A DNA stretch of 64,000 nt from Flavobacterium sp. IMCC34852 (GTDB taxonomy: Bacteria > Bacteroidota > Bacteroidia > Flavobacteriales > Flavobacteriaceae), in contig NZ_CP121446.1 in NCBI RefSeq assembly GCF_030643905.1, positions 1,798,001 to 1,862,000 on the forward strand. Reading direction: 5' to 3'. The position numbers and the translations under genes were made by a program. Numbering within the stretch: position 1 is the stretch's first letter; every line of letters begins with the position of its first letter. Under the pieces are notes generated by a model, which did not search any database, had not been told where the DNA came from, and saw only the letters and a list, made by a program, of their open reading frames with translations. This document shows, piece after piece, positions 44,104-53,437 of this stretch.

Positions 44104-45075
44104 TTAAGGAGTGATTATGGTTCCGTATAAATAATCATCACCCAAGTAAAAATCGCTGTTTCCTCGGCTCATTGTTACTTTTTTCAATCGAATAGTATGC
44201 TGAAAAAATCCGGGGGTAGAGGTAGTTGTAGTCACTTCAATAATACCGGTTCCCAAAGCGGAATCACCGTTGTTAGCGGTCCATTCTTGATTTAAAACCG
44301 GGGTTGTTGGTATCGGAGTGGTACAAAAATAGTCATTGTCTATTGTAGAAGAAAACAGCTTATAGGTAACTTTATTACTAGTACTGATGAATGCCGTTCT
44401 GGGCGTAGTTGTTACTTCCTCTTGGAATAAAGTCGCAAAATCGGCTAAATCCAAAACAAAAGCTTCGCTACTGCTGAAGTTAAAAATTCTGTTGTCACCG
44501 GCACAAGTGCTTTTGGCTGCTTCATCATTGAAACCAAAGGCTAACGGACTTTGAGTAGCGTTGTAATTTCCAAATACAAAAGAGTTTCCGGCATAAGTTT
44601 GTGTCGTACCGTCGGGTTTTAAAAAGACGATATCTTCAAAAACTATGTAATGTCTGTAACCCGTAATTTGGGTAATTCCGGTGGTTGCATTTACGGTCTT
44701 TATGGCAGTAGAAGTAATTTGTATGGTTCCCGAAGTGGCTGTCCATTCCTCAGTCAGATTGGGCGTTGCATCGGTTATAATATCACAAATATTAGCATCG
44801 GTCGGTGTTCCGTTATATTGTCTGTAAACCACATCGATGTTGCCGCTGATTTGTACTTCAATAGGATTGTTATCAGGGGTTTCATCATTAACAAAAGTCG
44901 TTGCCGGAATAGCTAAGATTAACATTTTGTTGTCGCTGATTTTATAGAGAATGTCTTTTTGAGGACATTTTTGAACCGCTACATCGACGAAGTCAATGGT
45001 GTCAACAGTCAAATCACCATCATCGCAGGCATTGATAAATAAAACTACGGCTAATAACCCTAAAATTCGTTTCAT
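44104..45075 (-). CDS. Lipoprotein of unknown function
   Basis: 323 residues from ATG 45075 (the frame opens 20 codons earlier, but this ATG begins the signal). Lipobox L-F-I-N-A-C-D-D at residues 11-18. The rest is beta-rich, with two parallel halves each containing a C-x-I/P-I ... W-T-A-x-x-G/N segment and an I-x-T/V-T-T strand followed by H-x-I-x-L/F; possibly an internal duplication. Family not recognised. Confidence 0.75.
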   Translation of the reverse strand: MKRILGLLAVVLFINACDDGDLTVDTIDFVDVAVQKCPQKDILYKISDNKMLILAIPATTFVNDETPDNNPIEVQISGNIDVVYRQYNGTPTDANICDIITDATPNLTEEWTATSGTIQITSTAIKTVNATTGITQITGYRHYIVFEDIVFLKPDGTTQTYAGNSFVFGNYNATQSPLAFGFNDEAAKSTCAGDNRIFNFSSSEAFVLDLADFATLFQEEVTTTPRTAFISTSNKVTYKLFSSTIDNDYFCTTPIPTTPVLNQEWTANNGDSALGTGIIEVTTTTSTPGFFQHTIRLKKVTMSRGNSDFYLGDDYLYGTIITP

Positions 45076-45154
45076 TGGTTTGGAAATTTTTAGCAAAAAT
45101 AAGTTTTTTATACTATTAAATTTATCTTTTATCATTTAATTAGGATAGTCGTTT

Positions 45155-45162
45155 TATATTTG
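45155..45162 (+). promoter_or_regulatory. Cysteine desulfurase -7 box TATATTTG
   Basis: TAnnTTTG match ending four bases before the ATG. With the rnpB offset the transcript would begin at the A of the ATG itself. Confidence 0.55.
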
Positions 45163-45166
45163 CAAT

Positions 45167-46288
45167 ATGCAAAAAGTATATCTAGATAATGCCGCTACAA
45201 CGCCCATTCGTCAAGAAGTTATCGACGAAATGGTGAACGTTATGCAAACTGATTTTGGCAATCCTTCTTCCACTCACAGTATCGGGAGAAGTGCTAAAGC
45301 CGTCATAGAAACTTCCCGAAAAACAATAGCCAAATATTTGCATTGTAATGCTCAGGAAATCATTTTTACTTCCAGCGCAACGGAAGCTACCAACTGGATT
45401 TTGAGAAGTTCGGTTAAAGACTTTGGTGTCAAAAGAATCATTACTTCCAAAGTTGAACACCATGCTACTTTGTACACTGTGCAAGCTTTACAAACTGAAT
45501 TCGGTATCACTGTTGAATTTGTAAAAGTATTGCAAGACGGAAGCTTAGATTACGAACAGCTAACCGATTTACTTTCAACTGAAGTAAAAACTTTAGTCAC
45601 TTTAATGCATGTCAATAACGAAACCGGAGTCATTCATGATATTGTCAAAATAGGATTGTTGTGCCAACAAAATAAAGCTTTATTTCATTGTGACACTGTG
45701 CAATCAATAGGCAAAACCGAATTGGATTTGCAACAGTTACCTGTAGATTTTTTGGTAGCCGCTGCGCATAAATTTCATGGCCCGAAAGGAATTGGGTTTG
45801 CTTTTGTTCGTAAAAATTTGGTTTTGCAACCCATGTTATTTGGTGGCGAACAAGAAAAAGGTTGGCGTGCCGGAACGGAATCGGTGCATCAAATTGCCGG
45901 AATGGCCAAAGCTTTACAGTTATCGTATGACCATTTGGAAACCGAGAGAAATTATATAGCTAACTTAAAGCAATATTGCTTTGATGAGTTGCAGCTTGCT
46001 TTTCCAACCCTGAAACAAAACGGTAAAAATACGCTTTATAACATACTGAATGTAGTGCTCCCTTTGTCGCCTGAAAAGACCACGATGATTTTATTCAATC
46101 TTGATATGAAAGGCATTGCGGTTTCTCGTGGCAGTGCTTGTCAAAGCGGCAGTATTAAACCTTCACATGTTTTGGCGGAAATGCTTTCGGATGAAGATTT
46201 GTTAAAACCGAGTTTGCGTATTTCTTTCAGTCATTACAATACTAAAGCTGAAATTGACTATTTGGTTAAAGTTTTAAAAGAAATTTAA
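45167..46288 (+). CDS. Cysteine desulfurase, NifS/IscS-like family
   Basis: 373 residues. Removes sulfur from cysteine for Fe-S clusters, tRNA thiolation or other uses. N-terminus Y-L-D-N-A-A-T-T-P, PLP lysine Lys202 in A-A-H-K-F-H-G-P-K-G, catalytic cysteine near residue 325 in S-R-G-S-A-C-Q-S-G. No iscU, iscA or suf gene is next to it, so its sulfur acceptor is unclear. The start is fixed by the conserved N-terminus. Confidence 0.93.
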   Translation: MQKVYLDNAATTPIRQEVIDEMVNVMQTDFGNPSSTHSIGRSAKAVIETSRKTIAKYLHCNAQEIIFTSSATEATNWILRSSVKDFGVKRIITSKVEHHATLYTVQALQTEFGITVEFVKVLQDGSLDYEQLTDLLSTEVKTLVTLMHVNNETGVIHDIVKIGLLCQQNKALFHCDTVQSIGKTELDLQQLPVDFLVAAAHKFHGPKGIGFAFVRKNLVLQPMLFGGEQEKGWRAGTESVHQIAGMAKALQLSYDHLETERNYIANLKQYCFDELQLAFPTLKQNGKNTLYNILNVVLPLSPEKTTMILFNLDMKGIAVSRGSACQSGSIKPSHVLAEMLSDEDLLKPSLRISFSHYNTKAEIDYLVKVLKEI

Positions 46289-46343
46289 AAGGCTTTATAT
46301 TTTTCTCTAAAAAGAGTAATTTTGAGTAATCAAAAAAAATAAT

Positions 46344-46958
46344 ATGAAAAAGATTGTAATAGCAACGTTAATTGCATTAGGATTAACCCAACCAATTTCT
46401 GCCCAGAAAAAAGGTGATGTTGAGTTTGGAGTGAATATAGGATACAATAATTTTTCGGTTTCTGATGCGCATGAATCTTCGGATACCGGAAGCGGATTTA
46501 ATCTTGGTGGTTCTATTGATTATTATGTATCTAATACTTGGAGTATTAAGGGAAAATTAATCTATGATCAAAAAGGTTGGGATAACGGCTACATTGAAAA
46601 TGGCGTGGGTTCTTATATAACTGATTTCAGATTGAATTATATTACTATTCCTGTTACAGCCAGTTGGCATTTTGGGAATAATAGGAATTGGTATTTGCAT
46701 TTTGGTCCCTATTTCGGATTTCTTTTGAATGCCGAAGAAACCAGATTTAGTCAAGATATTACTGATGGTTTTAATGGGAATGATTTTGGTTTTGATTTGG
46801 GTATTGGAGTTAAAATTCCGGTTTCCAATAAATTGAAGTTATTTTTTGAGCTTGACGGACAAGGCGGTTTGACCGATATTTTTCAGCAGAATAATTATTC
46901 AGCAGTTACGAATAGCAGAACAAGTTTTAACGTTGGACTGAATTTTTTGATGAAATAG
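46344..46958 (+). CDS. Outer-membrane beta-barrel protein (PorT-like)
   Basis: 204 residues: signal peptide to P-I-S-A-Q, then about eight amphipathic strands with aromatic ends (G-V-N-I-G-Y-N-N-F, Y-Y-V-S-N-T-W-S-I-K-G-K-L-I-Y-D, L-H-F-G-P-Y-F-G-F-L, F-G-F-D-L-G-I-G-V-K-I). Typical of the small barrel family common in this phylum. Specific role unknown. Confidence 0.85.
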   Translation: MKKIVIATLIALGLTQPISAQKKGDVEFGVNIGYNNFSVSDAHESSDTGSGFNLGGSIDYYVSNTWSIKGKLIYDQKGWDNGYIENGVGSYITDFRLNYITIPVTASWHFGNNRNWYLHFGPYFGFLLNAEETRFSQDITDGFNGNDFGFDLGIGVKIPVSNKLKLFFELDGQGGLTDIFQQNNYSAVTNSRTSFNVGLNFLMK

Positions 46959-46972
46959 ATATTGGTAAATGA

Positions 46973-47007
46973 AAAAAAAAATCTGCCCGAAAGCAGATTT
47001 TTTTTTT
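46973..47007. terminator. Bidirectional terminator
   Basis: AAATCTGC / GCAGATTT stem with long A run before and T run after; shared by the barrel gene (plus) and mlaD (minus). Confidence 0.9.
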
Positions 47008-47012
47008 GGGAC

Positions 47013-47993
47013 TTATTTTTTTGCTTCCGCTTTCTTTTTGGCTTTGGCTTGTTTTTTAAAGTAACCTCTAAACAAGAAATTGCTTTTTAAGGCTTCTAAA
47101 TTTTCATTGAGTTTTTTACTGGCTTCGTTGATATTGGTCATAGTCGAATCGATTTTTTTTACCAGTTTCGGGTCATTTGACAAATAGTTTATAGCACCTT
47201 TTCCTTCTTTGATATTCAAAATTGTAGCATTGAGATTGCTGACAACTTTATTGATTTCCTGACTGGAAGCATCCAAATTGGTGACTACTTTTCTGATTTT
47301 ATTACCAACAACCGTGTCTTTTAAAACGCCAATCACGTTGTCTTTATTGTCTAAAGCTGCAATTTGTTTGTTCAAATGGTCCATGGTTTGACTCGTTTTT
47401 TCACTGGTAACTCTCAGGTTGTGGATGGTTGCTTTTAAATCTTTGGCCATGACTGTATCTCTAAGTAAAACACCAATAGTTCCTTTTCCTTGATTGATTT
47501 CATTGGTGATTTTGAGTAAATCTACGGTGAGTTGGGCCGCATTTTGATTGGTTACATTTAAGGTGGTTAGCATATCGTCTGTACGGACTCTGTTTTGGGA
47601 TTGAATGGTGTCACCCGGACTAACAGCAGCCAAATTTCCTTTCCCCGGAATGATATTGATTATGACACTGCCTACCAAACCATCTGAACCAATAGTGGCT
47701 ACTGCATCTTTTTTGATGTGAGGAAATATTTCTTGGTCAATTTGCATGTCAACACTAATGGTAGAATCATTGATAATTTCAATTCCTCTGACAGTACCGA
47801 CATTAATTCCCGAAAAACGAACATTATTGCCCAATTGTAGTCCGCCTACATTATTGAATACGGCTGTAAGATGCTCGGTTTTACCAAACATTTGCTGTTT
47901 GTTGCCAATAAAATAAATGGCTAAGACAAAAAAAGTAAGTCCGATAATGACAAAGATGCCAAGGCGAATTTTTTGAGCGGCTGTTTTTTCCAT
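47013..47993 (-). CDS. mlaD: MlaD/MCE-domain lipid transport protein
   Basis: 326 residues: one N-terminal transmembrane helix (I-R-L-G-I-F-V-I-I-G-L-T-F-F-V-L), then the MCE domain (L-T-A-V-F-N-N-V-G-G-L-Q-L-G-N-N-V-R-F-S-G-I-N-V-G-T-V) and a long helical/coiled-coil tail with basic end. Substrate-binding part of a Mla-type phospholipid transporter. Last gene of mlaE-mlaF-mlaD, eight bases after mlaF. Confidence 0.92.
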   Translation of the reverse strand: MEKTAAQKIRLGIFVIIGLTFFVLAIYFIGNKQQMFGKTEHLTAVFNNVGGLQLGNNVRFSGINVGTVRGIEIINDSTISVDMQIDQEIFPHIKKDAVATIGSDGLVGSVIINIIPGKGNLAAVSPGDTIQSQNRVRTDDMLTTLNVTNQNAAQLTVDLLKITNEINQGKGTIGVLLRDTVMAKDLKATIHNLRVTSEKTSQTMDHLNKQIAALDNKDNVIGVLKDTVVGNKIRKVVTNLDASSQEINKVVSNLNATILNIKEGKGAINYLSNDPKLVKKIDSTMTNINEASKKLNENLEALKSNFLFRGYFKKQAKAKKKAEAKK

Positions 47994-48001
47994 AGGCTAA
48001 T

Positions 48002-48739
48002 TTACTTAAAAAAGGCTTTGATTTTTGGATCTTCTGAAGCCGAAAGTTTTTCGAAAGTACCTTCGGCATAATTGATGTTATCAATCAGTAAAATCATTCG
48101 GTTGGCAATCACTCTTGCACAATCCACATCGTGAGTAATGATGATGGATGAAGTGTTGTATTTTTTCTGAATTGACATCATCAATAAAATAATTTCTTTA
48201 GATGTAATAGGGTCTAAACCGGTTGTAGGTTCGTCGTAAAGGATAATTTTCGGTTGCAGAATTAAAGTTCGTGCCAAAGCAATTCTGCGTTTCATTCCAC
48301 CTGATAATTCACTCGGCATTAAATCGATGGCGTGTGCCAAACCTACATTTTCGAGCGCTTCCATGACCATAGGAGTGGTATCTTCAATAACACCGAACTT
48401 TTTGGTGTGTCTTCGCAACGGAAACTCTAAATTTTCCCGAACCGACATCGAATCATACAAAGCGCTGCCTTGGAACAAGAAACCGATTTCAGTGCGCAAT
48501 TCATCCAACTCCCAATGTTCAAGTTGGTTAATGTTTTTGCCCATAACGGTAATGGTACCGCTGTCGGGTTCTTCCAAACCAATGAGGCATTTAATCATTA
48601 CTGATTTACCGGAACCCGATTTGCCCATGATGACCAAGTTTTCGCCTTCATATAATTCCATATTAAAGCCATCTAAGACATGGTTGTCTCCAAAGCTTTT
48701 TCTCAGGTTTTTGATTTCTATGATAGGTTTTTGATTCAT
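48002..48739 (-). CDS. mlaF: ABC transporter ATP-binding protein (MlaF-like)
   Basis: 245 residues. Walker A G-K-S-G-S-G-K-S-V near residue 38, Q-loop F-L-F-Q-G-S-A-L-Y-D, signature L-S-G-G-M-K-R-R-I-A-L-A-R, Walker B I-I-L-Y-D-E-P-T-T-G-L-D-P and H-loop I-I-T-H-D. L-S-G-G-M is the variant usual in Mla-type ATPases. Drives lipid movement with MlaE. Confidence 0.95.
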   Translation of the reverse strand: MNQKPIIEIKNLRKSFGDNHVLDGFNMELYEGENLVIMGKSGSGKSVMIKCLIGLEEPDSGTITVMGKNINQLEHWELDELRTEIGFLFQGSALYDSMSVRENLEFPLRRHTKKFGVIEDTTPMVMEALENVGLAHAIDLMPSELSGGMKRRIALARTLILQPKIILYDEPTTGLDPITSKEIILLMMSIQKKYNTSSIIITHDVDCARVIANRMILLIDNINYAEGTFEKLSASEDPKIKAFFK

Positions 48740-48742
48740 CGG

Positions 48743-49522
48743 TTAACCATAAAAAATATTAGTAACAAATACGGCTATGAAATCTATAATAAACAATAAC
48801 ATGGAAGTGTAAACTACCGCAGAATTGGCGGCCAAGCCTACGCCGGCAGTTCCTTTTTTGCAATTGTAACCTTTGTAGCAACCTACCAATCCAATGGCAA
48901 AACCAAAAAAGAAAGTCTTGAACGTGGTGGGAATCAAATCACTGAATTGTAAACTATCAAAAACCTGATTGAAGTAAAGTAAATAGGAGACATTTCCCTT
49001 CATATTTTCCACCATAGCCGAACCAAATATGGCTATAGCATCGCCAAAGAAAACCAAAATCGGCAGCATCATGGTTGTGGCTAAAATTCGGGTTACAACC
49101 AAATATTTAAAAGGATTGGTGCCCGATACTTCCATGGCGTCGATTTGTTCGGTAACACGCATTGAACCCAATTCGGCACCAATGCCCGAACCGATTCTTC
49201 CGGCGCAAATTAACGCAGTGATTATCGGTCCGATTTCCCTAATGATAGAAATACTCACCATAGACGGCATCCAAGAAACGGCTCCAAATTCTTCCAAGGT
49301 TGGACGAGATTGTAAAGTAAAAACCAATCCGATGATAAATCCAGTTACGCTCACCAGTAAAAGCGAACGATTGCCCATATTGTAGCATTGTCGCAAAAAT
49401 TCTTTGAGTTCGAAAGGAGGATTGAAAAGTTCTTTGAAAAAACGAGCGGTGAAATAGGAGAGTTCACCAATTTCAATTAAAAAATTCTTAAATGAAGTTA
49501 CCACTTTGGAATCGTTTTCCAT
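48743..49522 (-). CDS. mlaE: ABC transporter permease (MlaE-like)
   Basis: 259 residues, several membrane helices, MlaE family: G-P-I-I-T-A-L-I-C-A-G-R-I-G-S-G-I-G-A-E-L-G-S-M-R-V-T-E-Q-I-D-A-M is the family core. First gene of the operon; three bases to mlaF. Confidence 0.95.
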   Translation of the reverse strand: MENDSKVVTSFKNFLIEIGELSYFTARFFKELFNPPFELKEFLRQCYNMGNRSLLLVSVTGFIIGLVFTLQSRPTLEEFGAVSWMPSMVSISIIREIGPIITALICAGRIGSGIGAELGSMRVTEQIDAMEVSGTNPFKYLVVTRILATTMMLPILVFFGDAIAIFGSAMVENMKGNVSYLLYFNQVFDSLQFSDLIPTTFKTFFFGFAIGLVGCYKGYNCKKGTAGVGLAANSAVVYTSMLLFIIDFIAVFVTNIFYG

Positions 49523-49549
49523 AGATTGAAATTAAGCAAAAATCCTTAT

Positions 49550-49557
49550 CAAATATA
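49550..49557 (-). promoter_or_regulatory. mla operon -7 box TATATTTG
   Basis: TAnnTTTG match 27 bases before the mlaE ATG. Confidence 0.5.
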
Positions 49558-49593
49558 AGGAATTATACTGAGAATGACTACTTTTTTACCCAC

Positions 49594-49629
49594 AAAAAAT
49601 CCACTCTGTCAATAAGATAAAGTGGATTT
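49594..49629 (-). terminator. Intrinsic terminator of the amylase gene
   Basis: Stem AAATCCACT / AGTGGATTT with a 15-base loop, minus-strand T run. Confidence 0.75.
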
Positions 49630-49651
49630 GTTTTGTTGTTGAAAAAAGAGG

Positions 49652-51037
49652 TTATTTTTCTAGAATCAAATATTGCCAAGGTTTGAGTGTAAACACATCA
49701 TCACCTTTTAAGGAGATTTTTTTACCTGAAAAAACTTCGGTGTAATCGCCTTTTAAATATTTTGAGTTCAATTTTACCGTTACCGGTTGATCACTATAAT
49801 TAATTATTGGAATTACTCTGTCTTTGTCTTTGGTTCGTGAAAAGGAAATGACTTGTTCCATTTTATCGTTGTAAACCCTAACCATAACGCCACCTTCTTT
49901 ACCATTCCACAAGGCATGATTGCGGTGTTTTAAATCGAATAGTTTTCGGAACAAACCTTCATAAGGCATTTTACTCCAATCTATTAAATCTTTTTCGAAA
50001 AAGGCAAGCGAGCGATCTAAACCGGCTTCTTGTCCGCCGTAAACCAATGACATTCCGTTAACGGTTCCGGTTAAAACTATGGAAGCTTCTAAGCCGTTGC
50101 CAAAATTAAAGACCATGTTTTTATTCCAAGAATTCATGTCATGGTTGTCGGTAAAAAGCATGCGGTAACCGTCACGCGGAAAAGTGCTTACATCGTGCGC
50201 CATGTATTCTACTAAACCGCCAATGCTTTTTTTGTCGCGGGTAACCGCTGCCATTTTATCCCAAAAAGTCCAGGAGTAAGTCATGTCAAAAGCTTTCTGA
50301 TGCAAGTCTCTTGATTCCCATTCAGCCAACATGAAAACGGGTTTTACAGCATCCATTTCGGCTCGAGCATTGTTCCAAAAATCGGTAGGAATAAAACCGG
50401 CTGTATCACAGCGATAACCGTCGATATTGAAATCTTTCACCCAATACACTAAGGCTTCGGTCATATATTTACGAATGCCGGGATTGTCATAATCAAAGTC
50501 GATTACATCATCCCAATCATACCAAGGCGTGGGTTGAAAATTTCCTTCTTCGGTTTTGGTGTACCAATCCGGATGTTCTTTGGCCAACGGATTGTCCCAA
50601 GAAGAGTGATTGGCTACCCAATCTACAATGACATACATGCCCATACTGTGGATTTTGTCAACCAAGTGTTTGAAATCGGCTTTGGTGCCAAACTCCGGAT
50701 TGATGCCGTAATAATCTTTCACCGAATAATAGCTTCCCAAAGTACCTTTTCTTTTTTCAACGCCTATCGGATGGATAGGCATGAGCCAAATAATGTCGAT
50801 TCCCATTTTTTTTATTCTGGGCAAATGAGCTTCAAAAGCTTTGAAAGTACCTTCGGGTGTAAACTGTCGAATGTTGGCTTCATAAATCGTTGCATTTTTA
50901 CTCCACTCAGGATGTTTAATTTCAACGAATTCTTTGGGTTGGTAACGTTCTTCAGTGGTTTCATCATTTTTTTCTTTTAAACAACTTACTAAAAGTAAAC
51001 TGAGGACAAGAATTGAAATTTTATGAATTGATTTCAT
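49652..51037 (-). CDS. GH13 alpha-amylase-family lipoprotein
   Basis: 461 residues from ATG 51037. Lipobox L-L-L-V-S-C-L-K-E. GH13 regions in order: V-I-V-D-W-V-A-N-H-S (I), G-Y-R-C-D-T-A-G (II, nucleophile Asp211), F-M-L-A-E-W-E-S (III, acid/base Glu239), F-T-D-N-H-D-M-N (IV, Asp300). The catalytic triad is complete. Likely acts on alpha-glucans at the cell envelope. The SusE/F-like protein 7 kb away may serve the same substrate. Confidence 0.94.
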   Translation of the reverse strand: MKSIHKISILVLSLLLVSCLKEKNDETTEERYQPKEFVEIKHPEWSKNATIYEANIRQFTPEGTFKAFEAHLPRIKKMGIDIIWLMPIHPIGVEKRKGTLGSYYSVKDYYGINPEFGTKADFKHLVDKIHSMGMYVIVDWVANHSSWDNPLAKEHPDWYTKTEEGNFQPTPWYDWDDVIDFDYDNPGIRKYMTEALVYWVKDFNIDGYRCDTAGFIPTDFWNNARAEMDAVKPVFMLAEWESRDLHQKAFDMTYSWTFWDKMAAVTRDKKSIGGLVEYMAHDVSTFPRDGYRMLFTDNHDMNSWNKNMVFNFGNGLEASIVLTGTVNGMSLVYGGQEAGLDRSLAFFEKDLIDWSKMPYEGLFRKLFDLKHRNHALWNGKEGGVMVRVYNDKMEQVISFSRTKDKDRVIPIINYSDQPVTVKLNSKYLKGDYTEVFSGKKISLKGDDVFTLKPWQYLILEK

Positions 51038-51063
51038 TTGCAAGGGTTTAGAAAACTAATGTA

Positions 51064-51093
51064 ATAAAAAAAACCAAAACTTTGTTTTGGTTT
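51064..51093 (-). terminator. Intrinsic terminator of the NlpC/P60 gene
   Basis: Perfect stem AAACCAAAAC / GTTTTGGTTT with a three-base loop; eight-base T run on the minus strand. Confidence 0.88.
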
Positions 51094-51853
51094 ATATAAT
51101 TTTCTTGATTACTCGCAGTCGATGGGTATGTCGGTTTTGTTCCGCATTGTAAATCCCTAAATGGTCTAAGCGGTCAATTCTGACTTTACCACTAGCGTGA
51201 ATGATGTAATTGTTTTCCATCATGATACCAACGTGTATAATCTTGCCTTCATCGTTGTCAAAGAAAGCTAAATCTCCGGGTTCACTTTCTTCAATAAAAC
51301 TCAAAGCATCGCCTTGGGTAGATTGTTGAGATGCATCGCGCAGCAAATGATATCCGTTTAGTTTGTAAACCATTTGGGTAAATCCTGAGCAATCTATTCC
51401 AAACGGTGTTTTACCGCCCCAAAGATAGGGTGCGTTTAAGTATTGATAAGCAGTGGTAATTAAATCGGATTTAGATTTAACACCGCTGGTTTTCAAGCCT
51501 TCAAACTCAAAGCCTTCCGTATTGATTTCGCTGTGATTCAGAAAAGATAACGATGCGCCAAGCGGAATAGGCAAAAGCATATTTTTGGCATTGGTTACAT
51601 ATTCTACCAAATCCGCATTCAAAATAATAGCTTCTTTGGATAAATCGTTGAAGTTTTTTTCGGAAATGACTTGGTATTGTTTAGAATCAACCCATCCTTC
51701 ATAATCGTCGTATTGGAGTTTGATTTTGGCCCATTGGTTTTGTCTTTCCAAAATTTCAAAATGCTCGCCAAACAAGACTTGTGAAACGATTTCGCTTCGA
51801 TCACTCGGTTCGGCTCTGAGAGGAATTATGGCAAGGTTACAAATGGCAAACAT
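51092..51853 (-). CDS. NlpC/P60 family peptidoglycan hydrolase with SH3 domains
   Basis: 253 residues. Bacterial SH3-type N-terminus (P-L-R-A-E-P-S-D-R-S-E-I-V, W-A-K-I-K-L-Q-Y-D-D-Y-E-G-W-V) and C40 peptidase domain: Cys155 in F-G-I-D-C-S-G-F-T-Q-M-V-Y, His in I-H-V-G-I-M and a second polar residue in I-I-H-A-S-G-K-V-R-I-D. Cleaves peptide stems in cell wall. No clear signal peptide at the chosen start. Confidence 0.92.
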   Translation of the reverse strand: MFAICNLAIIPLRAEPSDRSEIVSQVLFGEHFEILERQNQWAKIKLQYDDYEGWVDSKQYQVISEKNFNDLSKEAIILNADLVEYVTNAKNMLLPIPLGASLSFLNHSEINTEGFEFEGLKTSGVKSKSDLITTAYQYLNAPYLWGGKTPFGIDCSGFTQMVYKLNGYHLLRDASQQSTQGDALSFIEESEPGDLAFFDNDEGKIIHVGIMMENNYIIHASGKVRIDRLDHLGIYNAEQNRHTHRLRVIKKII

Positions 51854-51857
51854 CTAA

Positions 51858-51930
51858 GTCAATTATGAATTATAAATCATGAATTATGAATTAATCAAAC
51901 CGTAATTCATAATTCATAATTCGTAATTTT
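51858..51930. repeat. AATTCATAATT-type degenerate repeats
   Basis: Seven or more AATTATGAATT / AATTCATAATT / AATTCGTAATT units, in both orientations, fill nearly all the space between the NlpC gene and the thiolase stop. Confidence 0.7.
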
Positions 51931-51931
51931 T

Positions 51932-53110
51932 TTAAATTCTTTCTATTACTATGGCTGAAGCGCCACCGCCACCGTTACAGATAGCTGCAGCTCCGATTTT
52001 AGCATTGTTTTGTTCCAAAACGTTAATCAAAGTTACGATGATTCTCGCTCCCGAACAGCCTAGCGGATGTCCTAAAGAAACCGCTCCACCATTTACATTA
52101 ATTTTATTGTTGTCTAAGCCTAAGATTTTTGCGTTAGCCAAACCAACTACTGCAAAGGCTTCGTTGAATTCGAAATAGTCTACATCAGCTACAGAAATTC
52201 CGGCTTTGTCTAAGGCTTTTGGTAAAGCTTTGGCCGGTGCAGTGGTAAACCATTTTGGTTCTTGAGCGGCATCCGCGTATGATTTGATGTAAGCTAATGG
52301 TTTTAATCCTAAAGTTTGTGCTTTCTCTTCACTCATTAAGACCAAAGCAGCAGCACCATCGTTGATGGTTGAAGCATTGGCAGCAGTTACCGTTCCGTCT
52401 TTAGTAAAGACAGGGTTTAAAGCCGGGATTTTATCTAATTTTACATTAGTAAATTCTTCATCTTTAGAAAAAACAATCGGTTCACCTCGACGTTGCGGAA
52501 TTTCTACCGGAACGACTTCGTTGTCAAACTTGCCTTCAGACCAAGCTTTAGCCGAGCGCTCGTAAGATTGAATAGCAAAAGCATCTTGTTCTTCACGGCT
52601 GATTCCGTATTCTGAAGCACATAAATCGGCACAAACACCCATGGCGTTTCCGTCATAAGCATCGGTTAAACCATCTTTTTGCATGCCGTCGACCATAGTG
52701 GTTGGGCCAAATTTCACTCCGTTTCTCAAATGAACATAATGCGGAATCAAACTCATGTTTTCCATCCCTCCGGCTACTACAATTTCGGCATCACCGGTCA
52801 TAATGGCTTGAGCTCCTTGCATTACGGCTTTCATACCGGAAGCACATACTTTATTTACGGTTGTCGTTGGAACGGTATTCGGTAATCCGGCAAAAATGGC
52901 AGCTTGGGTAGCAGGTGCCTGACCAACGCCGGCTTGTACTACGTTACCCATTAATACTTCATCTACTAGATTGGGATCTAGATTAATTTTATTCAAAGCA
53001 CCTTTAATGGCAGCGGCACCTAATTGTGTTGCAGTAACAGTAGATAAACTCCCCATGAAACTTCCTATAGGTGTTCTTACAGCTGATACGATAACTACTT
53101 TTTTACTCAT
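51932..53110 (-). CDS. Acetyl-CoA C-acyltransferase (thiolase)
   Basis: 392 residues. Nucleophile Cys89 in V-N-K-V-C-A-S-G-M-K-A-V; second Cys in G-A-A-A-I-C-N-G-G-G-G; catalytic His in S-L-G-H-P-L-G-C-S-G-A-R; N-E-A-F-A-V. Thus a complete thiolase, either biosynthetic (acetoacetyl-CoA) or degradative; no beta-oxidation partner is adjacent to decide. Confidence 0.95.
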   Translation of the reverse strand: MSKKVVIVSAVRTPIGSFMGSLSTVTATQLGAAAIKGALNKINLDPNLVDEVLMGNVVQAGVGQAPATQAAIFAGLPNTVPTTTVNKVCASGMKAVMQGAQAIMTGDAEIVVAGGMENMSLIPHYVHLRNGVKFGPTTMVDGMQKDGLTDAYDGNAMGVCADLCASEYGISREEQDAFAIQSYERSAKAWSEGKFDNEVVPVEIPQRRGEPIVFSKDEEFTNVKLDKIPALNPVFTKDGTVTAANASTINDGAAALVLMSEEKAQTLGLKPLAYIKSYADAAQEPKWFTTAPAKALPKALDKAGISVADVDYFEFNEAFAVVGLANAKILGLDNNKINVNGGAVSLGHPLGCSGARIIVTLINVLEQNNAKIGAAAICNGGGGASAIVIERI

Positions 53111-53135
53111 GATATTCTGTTGTTTGTTTGTATTG

Positions 53136-53143
53136 CAAAACTA
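53136..53143 (-). promoter_or_regulatory. Thiolase -7 box TAGTTTTG
   Basis: TAnnTTTG match 25 bases before the thiolase ATG; no clear -33 box. Confidence 0.45.
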
Positions 53144-53275
53144 ATCTTTTCTTGGAAAATTAATGAATTTGTGTCATAATAAATGTTGATTTGAAGATAA
53201 ATGGGAAAATGTTATTTCCTACTTGATTGAAAGAGAAGCGGTTTTAATTAAAATTTAAAAAAAGAAATGAAATAG

Positions 53276-53306
53276 TTGTAAATTATAGAATGATAAATTA
53301 CATTTG
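53276..53306 (+). promoter_or_regulatory. Promoter of the tRNA cluster
   Basis: TTG (53276-53278), 20-base spacer, TACATTTG (53299-53306): full match to the Bacteroidota promoter. Transcript start near 53311, about 39 bases before tRNA-Ser. Confidence 0.8.
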
Positions 53307-53349
53307 CAACCGCTTAAAGAAAATGTTCTTTTACAGTATTGAAAATTTA

Positions 53350-53433
53350 GGAGAGGTGCCGGAGTGGTAACGGAGCAGATTGCTAATCTGTCGACGGGTA
53401 ACCGTCGCCAGGGTTCGAGTCCCTGTCTCTCCG
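53350..53433 (+). tRNA. tRNA-Ser (anticodon GCT)
   Basis: 84 nt with a long variable arm (CGACGGGTAACCGTCG). Acceptor GGAGAGG pairs with TCTCTCC, discriminator G as expected for Ser. Anticodon loop TTGCTAA; T loop GGTTCGAGTCC. No encoded CCA. Confidence 0.97.
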
Positions 53434-53437
53434 CTCT

